Source of the DNA: Perkinsus chesapeaki | Lineage: Eukaryota; Perkinsozoa; Perkinsida; Perkinsidae | Direction: 5' to 3' | Assembly (NCBI GenBank): GCA_013115145.1 | Contig: JAAPAO010000047.1 | Coordinates: forward strand, 1 to 64,000 | Length of the DNA: 64,000 nucleotides | The notes under the pieces: generated by a model | What the model was told of the DNA's origin: nothing | Databases searched by the model: none | Seen by the model: the letters and a program-made list of their open reading frames with translations, nothing else | Made by a program: the position numbers and the translations under genes | Shown: one piece after another, positions 41,547-53,884 of the stretch | How positions within the stretch are numbered: position 1 is the first letter of the stretch | Layout of the letters: each line of letters starts with the position of its first letter

Positions 41547-41920
41547 TCTGATATATCAAGAGATCGATCAGAAGATGAAAATAATGTAAAGAAAAGAACG
41601 AAAGATGCGCTGTTGAAACGTCACGCGCCACAAAACTCGAAAACTGGCACGTTTCGGGAAAGAAACTCAATTGAATAGAGGTGAGTATCCATGCTCCATT
41701 ACTCCCCTTTTTTAATGCTTTTTCGGCCTGATTGCTGTTAAGTATTATGCCTTCTGCCCCATGTTATGCTTACCAAAGCAAGTATTGTGTTTAATAGTAG
41801 AGAGTTGGGATCAGTTAAATACGCATGGTTAATGATTTTTAGAGGGTATTCCCGCGGAATTATCAGAGTCCCTGAGGAATCTTCGGACGGTCTTTCCCGG
41901 AGCTAGTTGATATTATCAAA
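41547..41920. promoter_or_regulatory. Bidirectional intergenic region, kinase / WDR70-like gene
   Basis: These 374 bases separate two divergent start codons and must contain both promoters. A family B-like element (GTCACGCGCCACAAAACTC, 41620-41638) lies in it, possibly inside a 5'UTR intron. No TATA-like or other defined box is supported. Confidence 0.45.
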
Positions 41921-44900
41921 ATGTCTGACGATGAAGCTGAGATGGCAGAGCTGAGGGCAGTACGGCAAGGTAGAGGATTTAGTAATAGGGCAGCTCGAAG
42001 GGAACAAGAGTAATAATACCAGTGGTGGATTGAACTAGGGGAATAAGGGTTACAGGTGGGCAATATAACCGTAACCTACAAAGACTGTTCAAAATGGCCG
42101 AGGGCTTAGCACTGATCCTACTGAACTATTGAAGAGCAGCCTAATCCGTCTGTTATTGTCCTTTAGATTTTGATGACGAAATATCACCCCCCCATCGAGT
42201 GTAATAGAATCTATTTTACATTTCAACTTCCGTCTAACTCTCACATGGCGCTTTACACATCTTAACAACACTATTTTTCTGATATCTTGCATAGGCTTTC
42301 GGTCCATTCTGTGGCGCGTGACGGAACAGTCGATACGTGCTCGCGGTTCAAGTCGGCAGCGTTCTGTCAAGAACATAGTGACAACAATGCGTTATTTAGT
42401 ATGCAAGTCTAACGACGGTGCTGTCGCCAGCTCATTGTTCAAAATCAAGGATCAGAATCATTCACTTACGGAACTGCGGCTATGGTTGAGTAAATATTGT
42501 TATTATTCGGAATAGAGCTTGACGATCTTTCTTCAACATCTTCATTTTAATATCAGATTGTCACTTTTGAAAGTTACTAAAGGTTAGCAAAATTTGTGTA
42601 GTGTGGTTGGGGTGTCCAAAAGCTTTTCGTAGATAGGAACTTGATGGGTTATAAACTTAACAGTAATGACAGCAGCAGCGATGATGTGCTATTATTTGAT
42701 GTGTTAGACCTGAAGAGGCAAGCACGTCCTCTGGTATGGAGAGGACAGGCTCTGCCTCATGGCTACTGCCTCCACCGGAAATGAATTTACCGACACGGTT
42801 TGGGAGGAAAGGAAATCGAATTGATGAAGAAAAGGTTCATAAAGAGTAATTTAATAATGCTTTGTATTTGGGAAGTGATCACTCAGCCATCTGAGGCTAC
42901 CGGTTGAGGAGCCTCCTACTGTAGCAGCGCAGGCATTGGCAAGTGAAGAAGACTCTGGCCAGCATGAGGTGGAGGAGAATATACGGGAGGGACCGTAGGC
43001 GGAGGGATGGGGCACTCAATGGGAAATACAATCCTCAGCGAGTTGAACATTAATTCATACTGCATTGGCTAACCAGGGCTGATTAGCATTCTCCGTACGA
43101 GATCGCTTCCTCAGGAAGCGAAGGGTGTGGATTCTAGCTGATGAACGTCGGCTGCCTTCCACACACCGCCACTACATGACTTTGAAAATTCGTAACCTTT
43201 CTGTACCTCTTTATACATATAGGCTTATTTATTCCAACACGACACATTTCGGTTAAGCTATCCTGAAGATATTTTTTCAGGAGTAGGATCCCCGACACCC
43301 ATGAGATTTGCCTGGATCTTTGTCCCGAGTCTCATAAGTAATAACCTAGTATATCCCCCAGTAGTATTGTGTTATATAGATCTCTCACAGCATTAAGTAT
43401 GGACCCCAAAGGCAGTCGAATGGTCACTGGTGGCACGGATGGTGTGGTGAGGTAATAAGGCAAAGAGGGATCATAGTGGAACTATATCAAAAGGAACGCT
43501 CTCAACATTTACCCCCGAGGAACTCCCTACCAAGTGTAAGGGGAATAATTTTCAGACTTGGAAGGAAAAATTTTTACACCCCGAAGTTTACGTAACCGAA
43601 TGATACGCGTAAGTCACTTGACGAATCCTGGACACTTTATTTTACCCAGATGTTATCGACGAACGAATTCCTGATTCAGCATAGGCGGTGTCTAATACCT
43701 GATTCTATGAACTGTGACTCCATCGAATTGGAAAATTTCGAATTGGGAATATAGAGAAGATTGTTACCGTATGATACTCTTCATTTCGTTGGTACATTAT
43801 TGACTGGTTTGAAGGCACTAGCAATTTGCACTTGGGTAAAATATTGATATTTACAGGTTCTGGGATCTCAATGGTATCAATGCCATGGACCCGAAGCCTT
43901 TCAGAGAGTTCACTCCACAAGAAGGATATCCTATCAATTGCGTTAGGTAGAATATTAAATCGTGGAAGTGTGGTATTGGCCTGCATTAGGTTCAGCAATA
44001 GCGGTGGGCAAGTATTAGTGTTACCAGCTGATGCGAGATGTAGAATGTAATAAGGGGGATGTTATTGGTAGTACTGGCGCTCATCCACACCGAAATCTGG
44101 GGTAGGACAGTATCCTCTCTCACTTGCAGATGATGATGATTCGCGGAAATACATCGCTAGGAGCTGCCATTTGCCAATTTGTTCGAAATGTGTTATATAA
44201 TTGTATATATTGTATTTGTGTATGAGGGATTACAGTATAGTTCTCAAATCGACCGCCCGCGTGAAGGTATTGGCTGTGGTGGCAGTGTCCGCCGTCGACT
44301 GCTGTGTTGTTGGTATGATCAGACATGATCGCAATGGTACCAGTACCCCTGTACAGCAGACTATTAAGGGTGACCAATATATAAGGGATTTACAGCACAC
44401 AAAGGGGCATACAGCTACTATAACTGATGGTAATATTGATGCATCCATGTGGTGAGGAAAAAAATCGGCAAGAATTTCGGGAAATTCTATAGATTTCCGG
44501 AACACCGCGGAACTCGATAGCTAGATTAATGTTATGGACTAATAAGGGAATAATATGTTATTATTATCTGTTATTTTTAAATATTGTATTATCAATAATA
44601 ATGGTGATATTAATTTCACTCGGCGCACCTTGCTTTTTGAACAGCTTTCGGACTAGCGATTTCGACGTTTTTCATCTCAATAGGCCATTGGCACCCAATG
44701 GACCCTTCCAAGTGGATTACCTCCAGTCTGGATTGCACTATAAGGATATGGGACATCAACACTCCTGGCACAGGGATGGTACGGCTGCTGCATCGCTCCG
44801 CTAAGAAATGTGTTTTGTATTATTTTTCAGGATATGTGGATACCTTGTATTCATACACTCAAATGTGTGGATAAGAGGGGGATCTGTGGTGGACGTGGGG

Positions 44901-47900
44901 GAGTGGAGAATCAGTTATTTGTTAACTCATGCGCGTGAGTGGGAGGAAGAGCATATCTTTGAAATAAGAAGAACTAGATTGGGAATCTTTGCAGTGCGAT
45001 ACGGTTACGATTGAGCTAGTATAGCTAAGTAGATATAGTACTGATGATATGCAAGCAGCTTCCGTTGGAAATGTTCATTAAGGAATCTGGCTTCATTGGA
45101 ATGATTCGGACAAAGTGCAGTAGAGCATCGTAGAATTGAGGCATCCTAGGTAGCCCATAATAGTCCAGGAGATTCCCCATTGATAACACAGTCAATTTAT
45201 GATACTATGTCACTTTGTGTGATAATATCAGTTTCGCTTCATATAAGGTGGTTAATATTGTAGTGCCTGCGATCCTGTCAGCATTATGATTGTCATCAGA
45301 TATAAGCCCTATGATGGAGGGTTCATTGTGGCTGGCTGCAGTGATGGCAGTTTGCAGTTGTTTAATGAGCGAAAGAGGCAAGTTGACTCATTTGTTACCG
45401 GCGAGAGCTGTGAGAGCTTACAGTACATCTTTTCTAATGCTAATAACTTTGCAATCTTTAAATTGGGACTGGTTCTGTGTGAAATACTTAAGAAAGACTT
45501 TGATTTTACAAGTAAACGGTGTATTATTTTTACTTTCAAATTCTCGAGATTACCCCTCCCATATCCACTAGCCTTGACTCACCTCGACGCTGCCTGCCCC
45601 CTTTAGATACGGCGAGGCTGATATGATAGCCAGAACAGCGCATACAGATGTTGTTACTAGTGTGAAGGTGCTGGAGGATGGGCAGAGAATGTTGAGTCGG
45701 AGCTTGGATGGTAAGTAGGGAGCACGCGGAGCAAACAAAAGGGGACGAAAGATTCTCCGTAGAAGAACTAATGTGGTGACGGTCGGAGTATCCCTTCCAT
45801 CTCGATACAGATAATAACCTCATATATTTTCCATGCAAGATCCCTCTGCCGATCATGACTCAACGTCAAAGTCCAAGTGTGTGTTTTTGAAGTATACTGT
45901 CATTTCTGTACTACTGAGTGGTTTCCAGTTCTGAAAGGCATTACTTTTTTGCGGCTTGGAGAGGGAATATCTGACTGCACCTATGTCAAGCTAGCGAAGA
46001 TGATCTCGATATCGATATTTTAATATCCCTGTTTTTGTACTATTTATATTTGATCAGGCACAATGAAGATGTGGGACTGCCGTAAGCTCCGAGCATCTAC
46101 TCCTGTGAGGACTTGGGAGAATCTTCCATGCACAGATGAGCATACAGACATCACAATCTCGCCGGATGAGAGCATGGCTTTAACTGGTAAAGTCATTATC
46201 AGAATTAAAAAAAGAATTCCTTTGAAATTTTGACGGGATTTTTTGGACACATCTGTGCAGGCACAAGTGATGGTCGAGTTGTTGCTTTCGATATGCATTC
46301 GGAATCTGGCGAGCCATTGAAGGAGTATACGTTCCGAACTCAGAGTGCAGTTAGGGTAGGTAGAGACTTGACCACCAGTCGAGGCAGGCCACTACTTGGT
46401 TGGGGAAAGCCGCACCTTTCTCGGTTCATCATCGACTTCAGTACATATTTATCCACAGTGCAAATTCAACATTATCTGAGAGATAAGAGTTGCCGTAAAG
46501 AATTCTCTCTCGGTTCACTTGTGCGTGCTTCTGTTGATCGAGGCCGAGGAATGTAGCAAAATGAGCTGAATAATAACCGGTCCTACACAATAGGCTATGC
46601 TTCATCAGACTATTGGTATCTTTGCCAAACGCGTAGCATCTGGAGAAAATGAAGTATTCAAAATCTATGTAGTGCGTTCCGTATATCCTTCCCCCCGCAC
46701 TCTTCGGATGATAAGGTACCCTATTGTTTCAGACATTATGGCATCCTATACTTCAGCAAATAATCGTAGCGTGCAGTGATGGCAACGCTTACTTCCTCTA
46801 CGACAGATATCAGTCTATTCATGGTGAGTGAGGGGAGGCGTGGATGCCAGGATTTCCATTACAGGTGCTTTGCTCTTTGCCCAACACAGTGCTCCTAAGA
46901 AGAAGGAACTTGAAGAACAGTATATGCCACAGAAGGTTTATAATTATGATGAGATGGTTCAGCGAGGCGGGCAATTCAGGGAGACGAGGAGTGGTGAGTC
47001 TCATTGGAGTGCCATTTACTTTATTTGCCGTGTTGCGGTCCGAAGTTTTCCAGCAATCCTACACTCGATCTCTACAATATCATCATGCTTTGTAATTTGT
47101 TGCATTGCTGTAAGGAACAGATAATGAAATCTCATGCTGGATGGGGCGGCGGCTGTGGCTAATGTTCGTTTTCCCTGCTCATGGTCCGAGTAGCTTACTA
47201 AAGTGATGTTAGGGTAACTGATTCACAGCATGCACCTGAGTCTTCTGTTTTCGTTACGGCGCATCCGAGATTTGACAAAAGCATGTCACTATTTAATTAG
47301 CATCATCATCATCGGTAGATGTATTGAGAAGTGGAACAGGACGATGATGTTATGATCCTTCACATTTCAACCTGTCTTGGTATCGACTTGTTCATTTTAT
47401 CACTGATAACTTTTTCGCCTGAAATGCGTGAACTTTCCTATGTAAGGTAAACTTCGTCGAGTGAGAGATGCCGACAAACGGCGCGACAAGAATCGCCGTG
47501 AGAGGATGGGCATTCCGGATCCCGACGAGCAGCACAAGGTGAGCATTCATAAGCTCATCAACGACCGGATCTAACTTTGGTGCAGATCAAACCCGCGGCC
47601 CCGCCGCCCGAGAGCACCAGCGAGCCTGCAATGTTTGCTAATAAGCTAGGAATCGAAAAGGAGAAGTATATCGATGAGGATCCACAAAAGGTAGAAACGT
47701 CTTCACCGCGGATCGAACCCGGGACCTCTTGTTTTGCAGGCACTGCTGGCGGTCGATACTAAGAAGGGCGATTCCTTCGTCAGCCAAGCGTATGCCAGAA
47801 CTCAACCTCAAAATATCTTGGATTACTCCGATGTCAAGAGTGCGGTAAGGCACAGAATTGGCAATTTCGTGGCGCGCTGGATTTTTCTTCAGGGTGATCG

Positions 47901-48021
47901 TCTGTTGAGTAAGAAGCGGTACTGTCCGAAATGTGGTGTGAAGATGTGTACGTGCGGGTACCTTACAGCTTTGGAGAAAGAGGAAGCGCGAAAGAAACGT
48001 CGAACTGCTGAAGTACAATAA
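41921..48021 (+). CDS. WDR70/GAD-1-like WD-repeat protein with C-terminal Cys-rich knuckle
   Basis: The proposed start is ATG at 41921 (MSDDEAEMAELRAVRQG), followed by many small exons. Recognisable WDR70-type pieces in order: SRMVTGGTDGVV (about 43415), FWDLNGINAMDPKPFREF (43860), IKGDQYIRDLQHTKGHTA (44370), ITSSLDCTIRIWDIN (about 44720), GGFIVAGCSDGSLQLF (45316), RTAHTDVVTSVKVLEDGQRM, TMKMWDCRKLR (46060), DITISPDESMALTG and GTSDGRVVAFDMHS. The conserved tail is RRDKNRRERMGIPDP ... YIDEDPQKALLAVDTKKG ... YARTQPQNILDYSD. WDR70 proteins act in DNA-damage-linked chromatin control in animals and fission yeast; a nuclear role is inferred. The last exon adds YCPKCGVKMCTCGYL, a possible zinc knuckle, and ends at TAA 48019-48021. 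Family A, B and C elements occur in its introns. Some N-terminal exons are unresolved. Confidence 0.82.
44779..44830 (+). repeat. 52-bp intron with a family C element
   Basis: This WDR70 gene intron carries GCATCGCTCCGCTAAGAAAT at 44790-44809, followed by a T-rich tract and the CAG acceptor. The 20 bases are identical to the KH-gene intron 7458-7505, and the preceding bases (TGNTGCATCG context) also align. Confidence 0.8.
47691..47739 (+). repeat. 49-bp intron with a family A element (antisense)
   Basis: This WDR70 gene intron lies between ...YIDEDPQK and ALLAVDTKKG. It carries GCGGATCGAACCCGGGACC (47708-47726), the reverse complement of the GGTTCGATCC type core. Confidence 0.75.
47845..47892 (+). 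repeat. 48-bp intron with an inverted family B element
   Basis: This WDR70 gene intron lies between LDYSDVKSA and GDRLLSKK. It contains GGCAATTTCGTGGCGCGC (47860-47877), the reverse complement of the family B core found in the dynein introns at 20413 and 26404. Confidence 0.8.
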
Positions 48022-48311
48022 TAAGAGTATTTCAATCTATATAGTGTTTGTTATTTCAATTGAAAGAGTGGTATAGTAGATAGCTAGCTGTTATATCGTC
48101 ATGGGCACTTTACACTTGACCGCCTCAAACGGATTGTCGACCAGTCCCGGGAATTTTAATTGGTAAAATATCGAACGTATCGGCTATGGTGCCGTTGGGA
48201 CTGTCTAGAAGCCTCTGTGTGGCATACGTTTGAGGGATGCGACTTCCGGAACTATCGTACCTTCGGGAATGCTAGTAGCACGATTTTCTTGGGCAGTTTT
48301 TTCTTATTATT

Positions 48312-50392
48312 ATGGCTGCTGCTGCCGCCCTTGGCCCTTTTGACATACCCACAACATGGATAGCGTACAGCTTACTGCTCATAGTCATGTTTACACTATC
48401 GGGCTGGCAGGTCGAGGGGAAAGTTGTTTTTGTGAAAGAGCAGCTAAACCCTCTCACGTTCTCCCTTTATCGGCAAGGCAAGTCTGAGCAGCACCTCTGG
48501 TTTGTAGCAGACGCCTTGTTGGTCAGGTTTGACGGCTATCGTGCTGCTCTGCATAATCGACCGGACTTTCAAATCTCCATTGAAAGCTGATCTGCCACTG
48601 TTAGCCTATCTTGGAGCTGCCACTGGTGGATCTACAGTTGCCTTCCTTGTTGGTAAGCAACAACGCCGATCGGCAGAATATATCGAGTTCTGCGCCATTC
48701 TTCATGACCATAATGATGATTGGGTTAGTCTCGGAGAGCTGCGCCTCGTTGCTGGCTTCCAGGATCTCTGATGTTCACTTTGCTACCCTCGCGCATCTCC
48801 CTCATGACTACTCGCCTAGGGTAGCCGGCACCATCACTGCACTGACTGTGTTCCGTGCAGGTCTGGAGCTGTCAACTCCTTTGATAGCGTCAATGCTACA
48901 ACCAACAGTGTTGGTATTTGCCTATATCCTGGGCATGCTGCGTGGGTCTGAACATTACTCCAAGAGACGAGTTCTCGGTGTCGTGATGTGTGTGTCTGCG
49001 GCTATTGGAGCTGTCATTAGCGGGGAACATATCGACGGTCAGTGCTGCTTCTGCTTCTGTTGCTGCTGCTGTGAGTCTTATGACATCTTCTTGATTCAGA
49101 TGCTCATCCTATAGATTGGCCTGTCCTTATGGGTGGCCTGCTGATCCTTCTCCAATGTGTCTTCACCTCATCTATTATAGTACTTCAACGTGGGCTTCGT
49201 CACCTCTCTCCTCCATATCTTACGGGTCGGTTGCTCATCATTGCCGCCTGCAATGCCGTACTTTAGGTTTTTCCTATCTTATTGGTTCGATTACTACTCT
49301 GTTACTACTATTTAGGTGGGCCACTTCCCTTTCTAACTCCTTTTCACCTTCATTCAGTTGGCGTACCGGCTGCACTGTCTTTGACGCCAAGTGTGCGGAT
49401 ATCACTCTGGGTCTTACTTATTCGGGATCATACAGTTCCGAAGGTAGCTCCTTCATATACTGCATTATCCATGTATGTATAGTCGATATAACACAGGCTC
49501 TTGCAAGCGCAATTCTCATTGCCCTTGAAAAACAGGATCTAGGAAGTTTTCCCGAAATTACAGTCACTTTTTCCACCTCCAAATGGGAAGGCCCGCACAA
49601 ACTAGGCGGCTAGGTTGGGGTTCAACTTGGCCAGTTCGGGAGATACCCAGCGCGGGTTTCCATAACCGTTGATGGCTGCTTTCTCGTCAGGCACGGGACT
49701 GCTGGTTTATGCTGTCATCTTCGCTACATGTTTTGTGTATTGTGCCATGAACTGGTGTAACAGACAAACATCGCCATCTGTGGTAAGCCATAGTATTTCT
49801 ATACCGTTTATGCGTCATCACTGGCAGGTGGCTAGTTTCATGACACTTCAACCAGTCACAACAGCTATAGTACAGTATTGGCTGCTAGGAGAGGCGCCAT
49901 CGCTAATGCAAGTAAATACTATTACGATTGGCTTTTCTTGCAAGTTCGCTCCAGTGAGAATCCATATAACTCACATCATTGCCTGTGTACTTTACGCAAC
50001 CAATTGGGGGCGTGTAGCCTGAAGAACAACGAGCTCGATAGAAAATTGAGCCGGGAGATAGTGTTTGCGTCTGTCTTACCGAAGCCACCCGGAGGATTAC
50101 CTACTACTACGCGCTATCTTATCACAGTACCGTCACACCATCACGCAACCGGCGATGTGGTTTTGGTGTTTGCTACTAGATTTCACCGGAAGAACAGCGA
50201 GCCTTGTATTATCAGGTACTCTTCTTCCCCTTCATCGTACTTGGTGTCACATTTGTATCATCATCCGGACATCAGGCACGTACGCTAAACGCTGTTGTCG
50301 AGAAGGACCATGAACTGCAGCGGATTGAGAGCCTCGAACAGGGCAACAGCGAAGGCATCACCAATGGGCGGCGAGGGAATGCTCTTGAATAG
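48312..50392 (+). CDS. Drug/metabolite transporter-like membrane protein, copy 1
   Basis: The start is ATG at 48312 (MAAAAALGPFDIPTTWIAYS), and TAG at 50390-50392 closes a hydrophilic tail (EKDHELQRIESLEQGNSEG). Exons encode successive hydrophobic spans: WIAYSLLLIVMFTLSGW, LPLLAYLGAATGGSTVAFLV, STPLIASMLQPTVLVFAYIL followed by GMLRGSEHYSKRRVLGVVM and CVSAAIGAVISGEHID, GGLLILLQCVFTSSIIVLQ, LLVYAVIFATCFVYCAMNW, and a last span VLGVTFVSSSGHQ. Pattern and loop chemistry fit the DMT/EamA class of plasma-membrane or vacuolar solute carriers. The substrate cannot be told. It shares order and motifs with the next gene, its tandem paralogue. Exon borders between spans are approximate. Confidence 0.7.
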
Positions 50393-50508
50393 TTTGCTAT
50401 TTTTGTGATTTGTCACTGCAACACTTGTTGTTCTATTTAAAATTTGCTCTGCATGTTAATTGCGTTCATTTGCGTAACTCGACGTAAAATCCCGGCAGTG
50501 TATTAATA

Positions 50509-52322
50509 ATGTCGACCGCAGCCCCCGCGGTGGTCCCGAGGCGGTGGTCTGTAGCCCCAGCTACTTGGGCGTACATTCTGCTCCTTATCAACATCGTTAT
50601 TGGAGCGGGATGGGAGGTGTTATCGAAGCTAGTGTTATCAAATGTAACCATCAATGTACTCACGCTGGCCTTTTACCGGCAAAGTAGGCAGCAGCTTACT
50701 CCACTTGTTCCATACCACACTTCTCTCAGTTCTCAGCGCAGTGGTATTACTTGGGCTCCTCGACCGCACCTTCAAGCTCCCAAAGAGGGAGGACGTGTCT
50801 TCTCTGGCTAAATTAGGCATTTTTACCAGCTTGGGAATTATTTGTTTTTTCAAAGGTAGAACACGTCCCTGAATTTCCTTTATTTCCTTCCTCTCAGGTA
50901 TCCGGCTTGCAACCCCCATCATCTGCTCCTTGTTGCATCCGACGTTCCTTGTCTTCTGTTATTTCTTTGGGCTCATCCAGGGATCTGAAACTTACTCTCG
51001 GCACAAAGTGGGGGGCGTGGCATTGTGCGTTGGTGCTGCCATGGCGGCATCCCTTATGGGAGAGGAACTTCGCCAAAGTAAGCGATGCTAACGTTGTTAA
51101 CATCATTTGAGTACCAAACTTGTCCCGCCGAAACGAACGCTATGACTGGCAATTTGATCTCCGAAATTACTAGGTTTAATGTCGCCCGCTTTGGGCCTGT
51201 CGGGACAGGCCGCTTGTCTTGCCGAGATTTGATGTAGCTCCGAAGCGGCGACCTTTACCCTGAGGCTAATCGAGTGCAGTGTCAGCAGCACGAAGTAATA
51301 CCCTCGGCATTTAGGTACCGGAGAGCTCAATTGGAGCGTCCTCTTTGGCACTTTGCTCCTCATGGGTGGAACAATCTTCGCAGCGCTCATGGTGGTATAC
51401 CAGCGCGAATCTTTCCATCTCCCCCTCGTATACGTTGAAGGTAAATAATTCCAACGTGGTAATTATTAGTCTGCTTCCCTCAGGCTACGCTTATGTATTT
51501 GCAAGCGTGGTTACATTAGTATTAGTGACAGTGTGAGTTGGAAGTCACCTCCTCGAAGCTTTCTACGTTTTGCTGATTCAGGTCACAATTTTTCTGCTTA
51601 GTGTCCGGTAGCGAATGTGCAGATATGACTTTCGATCTGGGTTTGGTCGGAGAAAACGGAAAGCTTCATTTCGAAGGTAAGCATCACCGCTATTGCTGTT
51701 AACAATTCTACATACTTATTCTGGCACAAATTCTTCGTGTGTCAGTGAGAGATCATACTAGTGTAAGGCAACTATAGGAAATTTTGAGCTCCTTGCCACC
51801 CACGGAATGGAACGATTAAGCGAAGAAATTTTGGATCTTCCACAGAATCTACCCGTGTGTTGGTATACCTCATAGGTTGACATATTCTTGTTTGCTGGTC
51901 AGGCTGGCTACTGCTCCTTTACGGTGTTGTATTGATGTCTTGTGTCCTCTACTGCACTATCAACTGGGCCAACCGGCAGACTTCGCCAGCAGTGGTAGGA
52001 TACTCCCATCCTCAACCTCTGAGATGATGCTTCATAGGTTGCTAGCTTCGCCACATTACAGCCAGTCGGCACTGGTGCAGTACAGTACTTGGCTACTGGT
52101 AAGCAGGTCATCTCACTAGCTCAGGTGAGGCCTTTCCAGATGTCGAAACGGTTAGAAGGTTTTCTTTAGGTCGCGATGTATCTGTTCGCGGTTGTTGGTG
52201 TTATATTAGTGTCTTTTGGGCCTCCTACGAGCCAACAAGAGATGACCGCTAAATCAACCGAATATAAGACGGCAGCGAGTGACGTTGAAACTGGTGACTC
52301 TGAAAAAGAGCAGCTTGAATGA
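50509..52322 (+). CDS. Drug/metabolite transporter-like membrane protein, copy 2
   Basis: The start is ATG at 50509 (MSTAAPAVVPRRWSVAPATW); TGA at 52320-52322 follows the acidic tail YKTAASDVETGDSEKEQLE. Matching landmarks to copy 1 include LLINIVIGAGWEVLSKLVLS, VLTLAFYRQ, LLGLLDRTFKLPKREDVSSL, then PIICSLLHPTFLVFCYFFGL followed by IQGSETYSRHKVGGVALCV, GTLLLMGGTIFAALMVVYQ, and the final YLFAVVGVILVSFG. The start lies 116 bases past the stop of copy 1 on the same strand, so this is a tandem duplication that has since diverged. Substrate is unknown. A pyrimidine-poor CAG 13 bases before the ATG could be a splice acceptor. Confidence 0.7.
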
Positions 52323-52989
52323 TGTTTCCTGACGTAGTCTTTTCACATGAAAGATGATTCTCAACTGTTAGAGCTTGTTCTACGGTGAAACGCTTTTTGG
52401 GCTTGGCCCCAGTATAGATTTGACGAGCCGCCCCGCGACCAGGCATAGTGGTTATCGACGCACATCTCATCCGTGTTGTTATGAAACTCGAAGTGTCCCA
52501 ACTAAGCGACACCTCATTCACGTCGATTAATCTTTAGATATGACAATTGGAACTCACTCGGCAGCTGTGCCATTTTATAGCCTCATTATCATAAATCATC
52601 ATCATGTCGAGTTGAATTAGATATTAATCGGGATAGCCTTCCTTGTCGCCGACAAGTTGTCGGTTTGGCCTGGCAATTGGCCATGGTGAAGACAATTTGC
52701 TGTCAAACGAACATCTATGTAGCCCGGGGTCTATAGAAGGGGTCCGGGATCCGGCCTGCAGATCGGTGTTGTTGAATTCGAACTTGTTCAGTTCTAGGTA
52801 GTTTTCCAACGGGGGGCTCCTTCTATAGAAGCTTGCTTTCTAAAGAGGCTTCTAAAGCGTGTAGACTACCAGTGGCACTACTATTCACAATGGCCTTCAA
52901 TTGAGCAACGTGCTCTTCACCACCTCTTTGTGCGCCTCTCGCAATCACTCACCATTGGTTGTTTATGAGATGGTTTGTAAGGGTTTAGT
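52323..52989. other. Intergenic, no gene seen
   Basis: Only short open frames occur here. A hairpin-like patch with repeats of CCGGGA/TCCGGGATCCGG lies near 52720-52755. Nothing else is supported. Confidence 0.4.
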
Positions 52990-53352
52990 ATGAGCCTCAC
53001 GGCAGCCATCACCCTACCAGGCATTCGCTCTCACTATACACCTTATGCCCCCATGGATCACCTTCCATACACCGCATCGGTGTCGGCGCACTCCGGTCTT
53101 ATTTACTTCACGGAAGCCGCTGGTCAGTCCCGTTCGGTCAATGGGGACTCAAGTAGCATTGTCGTTGATCCTCTTCTCTATGTCTTTAACATTTCGTAGG
53201 CACTTGCTGCCCTCGCTCACGTACCAGAGAACAATGGGGCTCTCTCTAATGTAGTGGAAGGATCGTCGAAGTTCCCGCAGTTAGTCGAACTGAATAATAG
53301 CGATATTCAGAACACCTCTGTATTCGATAAGATCAAACATAGGAGAAAGTAG
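52990..53352 (+). CDS. Small protein of unknown function
   Basis: Two exons are proposed. The first starts at ATG 52990 (MSLTAAITLPGIRSHYTPYA) and runs to about 53122-53139. The second runs from 53200 (ALAALAHVPENNGALSNVVE...) to TAG 53350-53352, ending DKIKHRRK. The product is about 95 residues with a basic C terminus. The phase at the junction depends on which donor is used (GTCAGT at 53123 or GTCAAT at 53140); only the latter keeps the frame open. No family is recognised. Confidence 0.38.
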
Positions 53353-53884
53353 TCCATATTGAGGCCACCTTATAGCAGCACTGTGTTGCTTTTCAGACGT
53401 GGCAGCCGATCAGCGCTGGCGATTTATACCCCACCAAGCCAGTTGAATGGCGTCAGTGAATTTGCAGAAAGCAGGGATATCTCCATGCAGTTTACATATA
53501 TAGCTCGAGCTTCGGTCAGGACAGTCGCGTTTGAACTTTTGCTGGTTCACTGTTTCGTGCAGTTAGTATGGACGGAATTGGTCTGTTAGCAGTTGTATAT
53601 TTCGCCACCGTTTGGCGAACAGCCCCCTAGGAGAAACTGTCTGTTCTTCATTATTTTGTGATGGAGCGTTTGAATGGCCGCCATTCACGGTAAACTTATG
53701 ATAATGAATATCAAATAAATGCTATATATAAATAATTCACATCATTCGAGCTGTTCTACAATAGGGAAAATTATGTTTCGGCTGTTAGCGTAACGAACTC
53801 GGGGCGCACATGGTACTTTAGTGAAGTAGTGTACCCGTTCAGATACGTGATGTATCAGTATGGCAGTCCATTGGTTTCCAGACG
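53353..53884. other. Intergenic, upstream of the helical-repeat gene
   Basis: No RNA gene or repeat is recognised. A short ATG frame (MFRLLA) at 53772 ends at once in TAA and could be a first exon of the next gene, but I could not join it in phase. Confidence 0.35.
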
